DNA from: Lachnospiraceae bacterium NE2001
GTDB taxonomy: Bacteria; Bacillota; Clostridia; Lachnospirales; Lachnospiraceae
Length of the DNA: 64,000 bases
NCBI GenBank assembly: GCA_900110635.1
Contig: FOEK01000001.1
Coordinates: 207,694-271,693 of the forward strand
Direction of reading: 5' to 3'
Part shown: in pieces, positions 16,522-24,446 of the stretch
Layout of the letters: each line of letters opens with the position of its first letter
Position numbering within the stretch: the stretch's first letter is position 1
The notes under the pieces: model-generated
What the model saw: only the letters and a program-made list of their open reading frames with translations
Told to the model about the DNA's origin: nothing
Databases searched by the model: none
Translations under genes and position numbers: made by a program

Positions 16522-17508
16522 ATGAACCTACACAATGAACTATATGATACGGAATTGAATCCGGCAACAGAAGGAAAACTAAGAGATGGACTGTTTAATC
16601 TGGAGACAATAAGGTTTGGAAAGATACCAGAGATAATGATAAAGAAATTATATGATTATCGTTATTCAAATGGAACTACAGAATATGATTTATTTTTCAA
16701 CAAAGATGGGACTGAAGAACATATCGAGGTTAAGTTTTCGTGTGTTAGAGAAAAGGAGGAAACTGAAATTGATGAAGATAATGCTTTATCAGTATGTATA
16801 GACAATTCGCAGGCATCTGTTAATAGGAAGGTTAAGGCAGCAGAATGTACAGCAAAAATATTTGATTGTAATATTCAGCAAGTTAAGCCTGATCATTTTT
16901 CAAAATTGTATTATGGATTGTTTTTTGAAGAGCAGATTGCAATTTTTATGATGCCATCTTCTGATATGCTTGATTTCTTTACAAGGAAAAGGTTTAAGAA
17001 ATATGCTTCAGCTTTAGAGAAGATAAAGAAGAATTTGGATGAGGTACAGCCTAGACTAGGAAGTCAGAATGAGAGAGACATTAAGTATATTAAAAACAGA
17101 ATAGAAGGTGGAAAGCAGGATAGTATACCAGATTTGCTTGATAAAGCTAAAGGAGAATTAGAAGAAATTTCAGAAAATAGGGATATACATTTTGCTAATG
17201 CTAGAAATATTATACAGGATTGTGAGTTATTGGTTGAGTTAGACAATGTTAAAACGATGCTCATAGATGAACACATTCAGATAAGTAATAAATATGATGC
17301 TGTTTTGAATTTATATGAAAATGGTGTTGCAGCGATTGAAAGTGAGATTATTCCTAATCTATCTACAAAACAACATAGAGGTAATGAAGGTGAAGGACAA
17401 TTCCATATTACCAATTCAAATATAGAATGGCATTTAGAGAGTGGTTACTTTTTAGGATGGTTATCATATAAAGATTTATATTCATTATTAAATAATGAGA
17501 ATAACTAA
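16522..17508 (+). CDS. Type II restriction endonuclease candidate, PD-(D/E)XK
   Basis: The 328-residue protein follows the C gene after 6 bases, the classic C-R order. The active-site signature is EYDLFF with Asp56, followed by IEVKFS with Glu69 and Lys71, spaced as in PD-(D/E)XK nucleases. The middle (about 155-275) is helical and coiled-coil-like. The C-terminus (STKQHRGNEGEGQFHITNSN) contains a QHRGN-x-GEGQ-x-HI motif that I associate with restriction enzymes of this kind. It should cleave unmethylated DNA at the site protected by the methyltransferase on the opposite strand. The recognition sequence cannot be read. Confidence 0.7.
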   Translation: MNLHNELYDTELNPATEGKLRDGLFNLETIRFGKIPEIMIKKLYDYRYSNGTTEYDLFFNKDGTEEHIEVKFSCVREKEETEIDEDNALSVCIDNSQASVNRKVKAAECTAKIFDCNIQQVKPDHFSKLYYGLFFEEQIAIFMMPSSDMLDFFTRKRFKKYASALEKIKKNLDEVQPRLGSQNERDIKYIKNRIEGGKQDSIPDLLDKAKGELEEISENRDIHFANARNIIQDCELLVELDNVKTMLIDEHIQISNKYDAVLNLYENGVAAIESEIIPNLSTKQHRGNEGEGQFHITNSNIEWHLESGYFLGWLSYKDLYSLLNNENN

Positions 17509-17521
17509 GAGAGGTATACAA

Positions 17522-17959
17522 ATGAAGGAATTAAGAAATTAACTAGATATGCTTTTGAATCAATCTGGCGGAGATAAGAATACAATAGAGGTAATTAAAA
17601 GCGAGAAAGCAGTGTTTCCTTTTAGTACAGAGGGAAGAATGTTGGCTTATCTTTTAGCAACGCAAACTATTGATTATAAAAAGTATATGGAATTGCATAA
17701 TGAATATGCAAAGGAAAATATATCATCGATTTATCCGGACTTTGATGGAGAGTTCGATTTATGGCTGGATGGAATAAGAGTTGAAGTAAAGGCCTGTAGA
17801 GCAAATAGTACTAAAACTGGTGGTAGTCTTGCTAGCAGGGCATACCTACATTCAGAGACTACGACGAATGGTTTTAAGTATCATTATCAGCAGTTAAAAC
17901 CATTTCTTGTAGACGAGAAAGATGTTCTTAATGCTGTAAGAAGAAAAGGGCAATTGTAA
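17522..17959 (+). pseudogene. Second PD-(D/E)XK nuclease-like gene, early in-frame stop
   Basis: AGAGAGG precedes ATG 17522, but the frame reads MKELRN and then TAA at 17540 before continuing in the same frame as LDMLLNQSGGDKNTIEVIKS. An internal ATG at 17549 could restart but lacks a ribosome site. The rest has a nuclease core: EFDLWL (Asp70 from ATG 17549) and VEVKACRA (Glu79, Lys81). It stops after only about 136 residues (AVRRKGQL), short for a restriction enzyme. Probably a decayed second nuclease or a damaged partner of the first. It is convergent with the methyltransferase. Confidence 0.6.
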
Positions 17960-17970
17960 TATATAAAAAT

Positions 17971-18004
17971 GAGCCAATGTCTATTTTTAGGCATTGGCTC
18001 ATTT
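17971..18004. terminator. Bidirectional terminator between nuclease and methyltransferase genes
   Basis: ATGAGCCAATG (17971-17981) pairs with CATTGGCTCAT (17994-18004). A-rich and T-rich flanks allow termination of both converging transcripts. Confidence 0.8.
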
Positions 18005-18009
18005 GATGA

Positions 18010-20175
18010 TTAGGCTAAAAATTTGTTTTCTCCATCAACAGCTTTCTTTATGATTTCGAACTCGTCTGAATTCAGATTAAAAACTTGAGAAACAAGGATG
18101 TCTAATTCGTCATACACTTTTTCTGCTTCATGTATTTCAAGGCCAGATATAAGTTTTTCTGTAAGGATAATAATGTTATCTTGTGTTGTTTCATCTACTG
18201 TCGGAATAGGAATATTCTCGATATGTGAACGTAATACCTTCACAGAATTAAAATCTCTTTTATATATGAATTGTGCAATTCTGGAATTAAGTATAGCGAG
18301 TACATATTTCATTTTTATACCGGGTATTCTAGGTATGACAATATTACAGCTGTTAAGTGAAAGTGTTTGTTTATCATCATAGGCAAAAACTAATTGACTA
18401 CTTATGAATCTGTATAGTAGTTTTTCTTGAGCTCGATACATTTCTGTTGGTGCTATCTGTTGAAAGCTTTCAGGCTTAAAAATGATGTAATTGTTTGTCG
18501 GGTTGATGTGATATTTGCTGATATCAGCGCCCTTCAATACCATTTCATTCGAGTCAGTCTTTTGGGCAGAAATATACTCTTTGTTATTTCCAGTTACGAT
18601 TCCTAATGCAAAATCTGCATTCCCAAGGAGGTAAGATGCACTTGAAACGTTTCTGATTTTACTCATAACATTGTATTCGGCATCTGTTGTTGTAAAGCTA
18701 AAGTATTCTGGGCTTACTGTGCGTTCTGTGTTAATCGTAAATGACTCACTACCTGTATTAACATTCATTCCTAAAGTTGAGAGAGCAGAATGGGTACATT
18801 GTAAATCTAAAATAATACATGGACATTGCACACCATCAAATGCGTTGCCTAAAAAATCAAGATTTTTAATTGAACAACTTTCAAGTATTATCTTACGAAT
18901 GTCAGTATGCGCCTTGACATTTAGTATTGCTTCTGGAAGTACATATGCTAAGTGTCCATTATCAGCAAGATGGTTGAGAGCCTGTTCAATAAACACATCG
19001 TAAGATTCGATGTTTTTCCCGGAAGTAGATTTGTATACACTTCTAAGTTTTGATTTCTCGTCTTCTGAAAATTCATAACCCCAAGGTGGATTGCCAATTA
19101 TGTATTGGAAATCTTTGTTTGTGTAGTTAATCAAATAGTCCAACTCGGTTATATGGTCGTAAATTGCTGTGATAGGGACATTGTATTTTAAAGCCATGTT
19201 CAGTCTAGTGATTTTGACACTTGCTGTATCAATATCGTTGCCGTACACCGAATCAAATGTAATGTGTTCTGGCAGTTGCAAGAGAAAGTTTCCGGTTCCA
19301 CAACAAGGGTCTAGTATTTTCTGAGACTCTTGAAAATTAAGTTTGTCAATAAGTGTTTTAACAACTTTTGTGGAAGTATAATATGAGCCGGTAGCTTTTC
19401 TGTTCCCGATGTTTTTACAAGAAATATAGATAAGACCTAATACGTCTTCGTTGGCTTCATAAATGTATTCCATATTAAAAAGTAAAGGATGTTTTTTACA
19501 AAAACTTATGGCAAAATCGGTATTTTCTATTAAGTCAGAAATTAAACGATCATATTCTCCAATTGATAGTTCTTTTAGAAGGAACTGTAACAATACATTA
19601 TTGTGCTCATTTGTTTGTAAATTGTTTTTTGAAATAAAAAAATGTAATGCGCAGTCAGCGACTAATAGTTGAATGGTTGCTGCATCTAAAACTATTTTAC
19701 TATCTGAAGCTAATGCTAATAATTTTTGTAAAGTAGGTATATTTTTGCATTGTTCTGAAACGTAGGAATTGTACAAGGAATTGCCGGATACAAATTTTTT
19801 GTTTCTTCTGCTTTTCAGAGCTTTGTTCTCGCCAGATTGAAGTTCAGTGCGTAAAGTTTCTACATAATTTTTTGAAAAATAAGGTGTCTTTTTTTTGGTA
19901 TATTCTGGTGTTAATTTCCCGAGTTTAATCCAGTTTCTTCCCGTGGCAGTAGAAATCGATAATTCTTCGCACAGTTCTTTTAATGATATACAATCAATAG
20001 AATCTGGTATTTCAGATAATCTTTCATCTGATGGTTTAATTGCTGTGGCAGGAATTAGCCAAACACCACTCACCATGTTGCACCCATCGATTCTATTAGT
20101 TTCGCAGAGTTTTTGTACACGTCTTTCTGACAATTCAAATTTTACTGCGGCTTCTTTTACTGATATATAGTCCAT
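18010..20175 (-). CDS. N6-adenine DNA methyltransferase with N-terminal HTH repeats
   Basis: The 721-residue protein carries AdoMet motif I ILDPCCGTGNFLL (about 287-299) and the catalytic NPPW motif (362-365), the order of gamma-class N6-adenine methyltransferases of the Eco57I/TaqI type. The C-terminal third (HIENIPIPTVDE and following) resembles the target-recognition domain of that class. Unusually, residues 1-50 (YISVKEAAVKFELSERRVQK) and 60-110 (ISLKELCEELSISTATGRNW) are two excisionase/MerR-like helix-turn-helix units. AGGAGG at about 20182 on the minus strand serves ATG 20175. It presumably protects host DNA from the nuclease at 16.5 kb. Confidence 0.85.
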   Translation of the reverse strand: MDYISVKEAAVKFELSERRVQKLCETNRIDGCNMVSGVWLIPATAIKPSDERLSEIPDSIDCISLKELCEELSISTATGRNWIKLGKLTPEYTKKKTPYFSKNYVETLRTELQSGENKALKSRRNKKFVSGNSLYNSYVSEQCKNIPTLQKLLALASDSKIVLDAATIQLLVADCALHFFISKNNLQTNEHNNVLLQFLLKELSIGEYDRLISDLIENTDFAISFCKKHPLLFNMEYIYEANEDVLGLIYISCKNIGNRKATGSYYTSTKVVKTLIDKLNFQESQKILDPCCGTGNFLLQLPEHITFDSVYGNDIDTASVKITRLNMALKYNVPITAIYDHITELDYLINYTNKDFQYIIGNPPWGYEFSEDEKSKLRSVYKSTSGKNIESYDVFIEQALNHLADNGHLAYVLPEAILNVKAHTDIRKIILESCSIKNLDFLGNAFDGVQCPCIILDLQCTHSALSTLGMNVNTGSESFTINTERTVSPEYFSFTTTDAEYNVMSKIRNVSSASYLLGNADFALGIVTGNNKEYISAQKTDSNEMVLKGADISKYHINPTNNYIIFKPESFQQIAPTEMYRAQEKLLYRFISSQLVFAYDDKQTLSLNSCNIVIPRIPGIKMKYVLAILNSRIAQFIYKRDFNSVKVLRSHIENIPIPTVDETTQDNIIILTEKLISGLEIHEAEKVYDELDILVSQVFNLNSDEFEIIKKAVDGENKFLA

Positions 20176-20622
20176 GGCATCCTCCTAAATAATTATAATA
20201 AACATTATATACGCAATGGCGAATAAAAGCAATATTAATGATGAATAAAATGTGGAGGGGGAATAATAATCTCAACAGATTTTGAGAAAGAAGACCGATG
20301 CCCCCTTTGACGTTAATGCCTGCGAAATTCAGAGGGGGGGGGTATTGTCTTGCTTTAGATACTAGTTCTTTTTAGAGCAATTCCCTATAACCACATATAA
20401 ATAGTTTACAGAGAATAGTGTACATTAATCCGGACTTGAGCTGAATTTTTTGATTTTTGTTACTGTTCAGTGCCTGGCCAAATTGCCTATCTCATAACCA
20501 TATATAATGCAAGAAAAAATAGCGAAAATGCACTATTTTACTGACTTTTTTGAGGGTTTACAGACAGAAAAAATGGTTATGAGATAGGCAATTTGGCCAG
20601 GCACTGAACAGAAACGCACAAA
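20176..20622. other. Intergenic region with G tract and inverted repeat
   Basis: No gene is visible in these 447 bases. They hold the upstream region of the methyltransferase on the minus strand, an uninterrupted run of nine G at 20334-20342 in otherwise AT-rich DNA, and the perfect 39-bp inverted repeat described separately. The last bases abut the headless recombinase frame. Confidence 0.6.
20463..20611. repeat. Perfect 39-bp inverted repeat with 71-base spacer
   Basis: Bases 20463-20501 (beginning CTGTTCAGTGCCTGG) are the exact reverse complement of 20573-20611 (ending CCAGGCACTGAACAG). The repeat ends 11 bases before the first codon of the recombinase fragment. It could be a transposon end pair, a recombination scar, or a very stable RNA hairpin. 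No target duplication is evident. Confidence 0.85.
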
Positions 20623-21495
20623 ATGAGCACTAAGCGGTTTCTGGGATATGATACCGACGAAGATGGTAAGCTTGTTGTGAATAAGCCACAGGCCAAGATA
20701 GTAGTCAGGCTTTATGAGGAGTTTCTGTCTGGGAAGACGGTTGATTATATTGCTAGGATCTTTAAAGCGGAAAAGCTTAAGAGCTGGGACGGTAAAAGCA
20801 ACTGGCAAGCCAGTACGCTTGACTCGATGCTAAGGAATGAGAAGTATATGGGCGATGCGATTCTGCAAAAGAGCTTCACAGCCGATTTCCTCACCAAGAA
20901 GCGAGTGATGAATGACGGTAGTATTCAAATGTACCATATAGAAGAAGATCACGAGCCGATAATAGACATTGAGACCTGGCAAGCGGCTCAGGCCGAGCTT
21001 GAAAGACGTGAAAAGTATTGTAAGGCCCATTTCACAAATGCGTATTCCCAGCGCGGTGAGGTGAATCCTTTCTATGGAAAGATTATCTGCGGGAACTGCA
21101 ATCATATTTATTCCAGAGTGATGTATACGGCTAGGTCGGGCAGAAGAATCATAAAATGGAGATGCGGCTCCTGCAATATGGCTGATGGACACAAGGTCTG
21201 CAGCAACAGATATGTTACTGACGAAACCTTCAAAAAACTCTTTGTAATGGGCTGGAATGAGATAGCAGAGCATTTTGGAGATTATCAGGAATTTTGGAAG
21301 TCGAACATAGAGAGCGAGGATGTATTATTAAGGTATAAAACCAGACTGATAATGAAGAAGGTAGGCGCTGGGCCAATCAAGGAGTTCGATCCGGAGCTTA
21401 TGATGGCGGTTATGGATTTTGCTACGGTGTTTGAGGATGGAAGGCTTCAGATAATGTTTTACGATGGCACGCAGTTTGAGATAGAAACTGAATAA
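20623..21495 (+). pseudogene. Large serine recombinase lacking its catalytic domain
   Basis: The 290-residue frame starts TKRFLGYDTDEDGKL, which is the beginning of the Recombinase domain in large serine integrases. It continues through the DNA-binding zinc ribbon with CGNCNHIY (Cys pair) and WRCGSCNMADGHKVC. The N-terminal resolvase domain of about 150-190 residues with the nucleophilic Ser is absent. A TGA lies 15 bases upstream in frame, inside the edge of the 39-bp repeat. A protein could still be made from ATG 20623 but could not catalyse strand exchange. It probably once moved (part of) this island. Confidence 0.8.
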
Positions 21496-21507
21496 GATAA
21501 GAACTTA

Positions 21508-21556
21508 AAAGGCCGGTAGGTGAATGAGTAAAATCATTTGCTTACCGGCTTTTTTA
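21508..21556 (+). terminator. Rho-independent terminator after recombinase fragment
   Basis: GCCGGTA with GTGAATGA pairs with TCATTTGC and TACCGGC around AGTAAAA, followed by six T. Strong stem and T-tract. Confidence 0.85.
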
Positions 21557-21560
21557 ATTT

Positions 21561-21628
21561 TTGGATATCCAACTATTGACATACATATAAAGGTTTGATA
21601 TTATGTACATGGAATTATTGGATATCCA
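21561..21628 (+). promoter_or_regulatory. Promoter flanked by two palindromic operators
   Basis: TTGACA (21576-21581), 17 bases and TATTAT (21599-21604) make a near-consensus sigma-A promoter. The palindrome TTGGATATCCAA lies just upstream (21561-21572), and TTGGATATCCA recurs at 21618-21628 in the early transcribed region. Two identical sites bracketing the promoter suggest cooperative repression with looping or occlusion. The obvious ligand is the ribbon-helix-helix protein encoded 15 bases further on. Confidence 0.75.
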
Positions 21629-21643
21629 GAAAAGAGGTGTAAC

Positions 21644-22105
21644 ATGGCTGGGAGACCACCGAAGGACGATAGTAGAGATAAACAGTATAGAGTCAGACTA
21701 AATGATGCCGAGGATGATATGCTCAGCTATTGTAGCCAGCAAACGGGTGAAGCAAAGTCTGAGATATTCAGAAAGGCGCTTAAGGCTTATTATGAAAACG
21801 CAAAATATGTAAAGACAGCGCTTACGGATGAGGAAGAAGAATATGAAGATTATGGCTTGGATCATATTTCATTGAAGCGGACCATATCATGTCCTCATTG
21901 CGGAGCGGCAAACAATATGGACTTTGAGGAAGACTGTGATAGCTCCTCAGAGGAAAGGCAGATGGGACCGGAAATCACATATTTCTTTGACTGGAAAGAT
22001 TGTGAGTGTGTAGCCTGCCATAAAAAGTTCAGAGTTCATGGGCATATAAGTGAGTATCCTATGGGCGCATATAATTATGAAGAAATCAATGTGGAGGAGG
22101 AATGA
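21644..22105 (+). CDS. Ribbon-helix-helix protein with C-terminal zinc-ribbon-like domain
   Basis: The 153-residue protein opens AGRPPKDDSRDKQYRVRLND, the usual start of a ribbon-helix-helix DNA-binding domain. A strand YRVRL is followed by helices AEDDMLSYCSQQTG and KSEIFRKALKAYY. Residues about 84-150 carry CPHCGAANN and CVACHKKF, a four-Cys pattern likely to bind zinc. AGAGGTG precedes ATG 21644. It probably represses its own promoter through the TTGGATATCCA sites and senses something through the zinc domain. The next gene begins inside its stop codon. Confidence 0.75.
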   Translation: MAGRPPKDDSRDKQYRVRLNDAEDDMLSYCSQQTGEAKSEIFRKALKAYYENAKYVKTALTDEEEEYEDYGLDHISLKRTISCPHCGAANNMDFEEDCDSSSEERQMGPEITYFFDWKDCECVACHKKFRVHGHISEYPMGAYNYEEINVEEE

Positions 22106-22710
22106 TCATGGAGTATTCACCTATGGAGCAAGATGTGCTCGATTTAATGAAGCGTACAGATTTTAAGAATATCTCCAAGGGAGAGATTATCAGTTTCGCT
22201 TCAAAACTGGGAGACCTCAGACCAGAAGTAGCCAAGGAGGTCCTTGCACAATTTCCAGAGTTTGTTGGATTGATGAAGACGGCTCTGACAGAGTACAAGG
22301 GGATGCTTGATAATATTGTTAGTAGCGATGATGCGAGTATTAAGGAGTACTACGGGATTGCTGGTAAGGAAATGGATCAGGCCGGCGAAAGTAGACGAGA
22401 GTTTTATGATATGGTTAAACTCGTTCAGGCTGACTGTAGTAAGCTGCTCGATAATCCTAATCAACCTCCGGAAACGATTATGGAAATCTTGAATCGCGAG
22501 ACCGAGCTTCTTAAGATGGCTAATGAAAAAGATACGGAGATTCGTGAGCAGGAAAAAGAGATAGAGGATAAGGCAAACAAGAAAGATACGGAGAAACGTC
22601 AGTTTAACTGGAAACTGGTAGAAGGTGTAAGCTTTGCTTTAGTTGCTGTGGCTGGAATAACTGCTGGCGTTCTCGGTGGCAAGTTTGACTTTAAATTACC
22701 CAAGAAATAA
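22102..22710 (+). CDS. Coiled-coil protein with C-terminal membrane anchor, unknown
   Basis: ATG 22102 overlaps the stop of the RHH gene (ATGA), and GGAGGAGGA lies just upstream, so the pair is translationally coupled; ATG 22108 is a second option. The 202-residue product is mostly helical. Residues about 130-165 are highly charged and heptad-like (NRETELLKMANEKDTEIREQ), followed by one hydrophobic segment (VSFALVAVAGITAGVLGG, about 173-192) and a short basic tail (FDFKLPKK). That is the layout of a tail-anchored membrane protein. I recognise no family. The pairing with an autoregulated RHH protein is toxin-antitoxin-like or defence-like, but that is only inference. Confidence 0.6.
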   Translation: MIMEYSPMEQDVLDLMKRTDFKNISKGEIISFASKLGDLRPEVAKEVLAQFPEFVGLMKTALTEYKGMLDNIVSSDDASIKEYYGIAGKEMDQAGESRREFYDMVKLVQADCSKLLDNPNQPPETIMEILNRETELLKMANEKDTEIREQEKEIEDKANKKDTEKRQFNWKLVEGVSFALVAVAGITAGVLGGKFDFKLPKK

Positions 22711-22727
22711 GGGGTGTTAAAAGGTTG

Positions 22728-22747
22728 CCCCCCTTATTGCAGGGGGG
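22728..22747. repeat. C6/G6 hairpin
   Basis: CCCCCC (22728-22733) pairs with GGGGGG (22742-22747) around TTATTGCA. It follows the membrane-protein stop by 17 bases but lacks a T-tract, so terminator function is uncertain. A second stem, GCCGACA (22851-22857) with TGTCGGC (22881-22887), lies just before the next ribosome site. Confidence 0.5.
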
Positions 22748-22913
22748 TAAAAAATCTTAAACGAAGGAAGTTGTGCGCGAATGTTAATGCGAGTTAAAGT
22801 TTCACCGCATGTGGAGTGCGTAGTATTGCTGTTAAGGAAAAATACATAAAGCCGACAAGAGTGTTTGAACTGGAAGATGGTGTCGGCATTTATAGAAACA
22901 GGAGGAGATGAAG

Positions 22914-23888
22914 ATGTGTACAGCAGCAACTTATTATGCAAAGGATCATTATTTCGGACGCAATCTGGATCTGGAATTTTCTTATCAAGAAGAGATCACT
23001 ATTGTGCCAAGAAACTATCCCTTTATCTTTCGCAAATGCGAGGGCATCAATCATCATTATGCAATGATCGGGACAGCGTTTGTTGTGGAGGGGTATCCGC
23101 TCTTCTATGATGCCGTAAATGAGAAAGGCCTTGGAATTGCTGGATTAAATTTTCCCGGGAACGCTGATTATAAGGCAGAAGTTCCGGATGCGGACAATGT
23201 AGCACCATTTGAATTCATACCATGGATCCTCAGTCGCTGTGCCGATGTCGATGAGGCAAAGACACTTATTTCCCGGATGAATCCGGTAAATATAAGTTTT
23301 AGCCCGGAGCTTCCGTTAACGCCGTTGCATTGGATGATTTCGGATAAAAAAAGAACGATTGTAGTTGAACCTCTAAAAGATGGCATCAGAGTATACGATG
23401 ATCCGGTGGGGGTCATGACCAACAATCCAACCTTTGATCAGCAGATGTTTCATCTCAGCAATTATATGCATTTGTCAAATAAACCTGTGACAAATACTTT
23501 CGCCAAGGGTCTGGAGATTACGGAATACAGCCGTGGAATGGGCGCGATGGGAATGCCCGGTGATCTTTCCTCTGCATCAAGGTTTGTGAAGGCGGCGTTT
23601 ACCTGCATGAATTCAGTTTCCGGCAATTCGGAGGAGGAAAGCGTAAGCCAGTTTTTCCACATTCTGGGGTCCGTAGAGCAACAAAGAGGCTGTGTTTGTC
23701 TAGGCGAAGGAAAATATGAGATAACCGTATATTCTTCCTGTTGTAACATGGATCGGGGAATTTACTATTACAGAACATATGAGAATTCTCAGATTACAGC
23801 CGTAGATATGCACAAAGAGGCAACAGACGGAGAAGCATTGATTCGGTATCCGATGATCAAAGAACAGCAGATACGATATCAAAACTGA
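22914..23888 (+). CDS. Choloylglycine hydrolase family (bile salt hydrolase / penicillin V acylase)
   Basis: ATG 22914 is chosen because it places Cys as residue 2, the N-terminal nucleophile exposed when Met is removed; AGGAGGAG lies 8 bases upstream. The ORF can be read two codons earlier but that would bury the Cys. The 324-residue protein matches the family length. Cys2, Arg16, Asp19, Asn79, Asn170 or Asn171 and Arg223 fall where the catalytic residues of bile salt hydrolases lie. It would deconjugate glycine- or taurine-conjugated bile acids, or cleave penicillin V or N-acyl-homoserine lactones; sequence alone does not separate these. It has no signal peptide. Confidence 0.85.
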   Translation: MCTAATYYAKDHYFGRNLDLEFSYQEEITIVPRNYPFIFRKCEGINHHYAMIGTAFVVEGYPLFYDAVNEKGLGIAGLNFPGNADYKAEVPDADNVAPFEFIPWILSRCADVDEAKTLISRMNPVNISFSPELPLTPLHWMISDKKRTIVVEPLKDGIRVYDDPVGVMTNNPTFDQQMFHLSNYMHLSNKPVTNTFAKGLEITEYSRGMGAMGMPGDLSSASRFVKAAFTCMNSVSGNSEEESVSQFFHILGSVEQQRGCVCLGEGKYEITVYSSCCNMDRGIYYYRTYENSQITAVDMHKEATDGEALIRYPMIKEQQIRYQN

Positions 23889-24446
23889 AATCAAGATATA
23901 TTTCAGTTTATAGATTTGTTGGGGGTGCGTTATATCGCAAGTTAATTTAGCACCTTTTAACGATGAAACCCCCTTTGCCGGATTTCGGAAAAAATGAACC
24001 CCCCTTGAGCAGTTTTGGGGGTTTCAAATGAAACCCACTATGGGGAGTAGTAAGACACCCCGATTTTTAATACGATTTTACTACGAATGAGGGAAGTGAT
24101 TTGCCTTAGTTTGCCTCATTTTGGAAAAAGTGTAGAATTCGGAAGGAAAAACAAGAAAACAGGAATAGTCGGCAAAAGGCCATAAAACGGGGCATTTTGG
24201 GGCTTTTCGTGACAGGAGATTCTTATGATTAAGATACTTTTCGTCTGCCACGGCAGTATTTGCCGAAAGTCCTAGAAGCCGCACAGATAGTATATTAATG
24301 AAGAAAAAACAGGGTATTTTATACCTTGCTTATAACATTTGCGAGAAGTCCATTCGCGTTAAATAATTATACTAATGGTCCAATGACAACAAATAGAAAA
24401 GTGATGTATGATTTCAGTATCATTAAGTATTGGGAGGCTTTTGCTG
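23889..24446. other. Intergenic region with C/G-tract inverted repeat and phosphatase fragment
   Basis: No full gene is visible. TGAAACCCCC (23964-23973) is the exact inverse of GGGGGTTTCA (24017-24026), and related GAAACCC and AACCCCCC strings lie between and after them, as in the ends of decayed insertion sequences. A diverged phosphatase 5' fragment lies at 24225. The last part contains the ribosome site TGGGAGG for the RhuM-Fic gene. Confidence 0.45.
24225..24275 (+). pseudogene. Second 5' fragment of LMW phosphatase gene (diverged)
   Basis: ACAGGAGAT precedes ATG 24225; the frame reads MIKILFVCHGSICRKS and ends at TAG 24273. The protein matches the phosphatase start MIKVLFVCHGNICRS over 15 residues, with many synonymous base changes, so it comes from a different allele, not a recent copy. 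It has its own ribosome site. It fits an element that carries a replacement 5' end for its target gene. Confidence 0.7.

Noticed and set aside
20272..20300. IS end near GATGCCCCCTTTGAC resembling the 23964 repeat
   Set aside because: The shared C-tract is short and no matching partner end or transposase remnant is visible, so it is not called.
20623..21495. Active serine integrase for the island
   Set aside because: The catalytic resolvase domain is missing and an in-frame stop lies just upstream, so it cannot catalyse recombination by itself.
22728..22750. C6/G6 hairpin as a rho-independent terminator
   Set aside because: The stem is good but neither strand has the T-tract expected directly after it, so I list it only as a hairpin.
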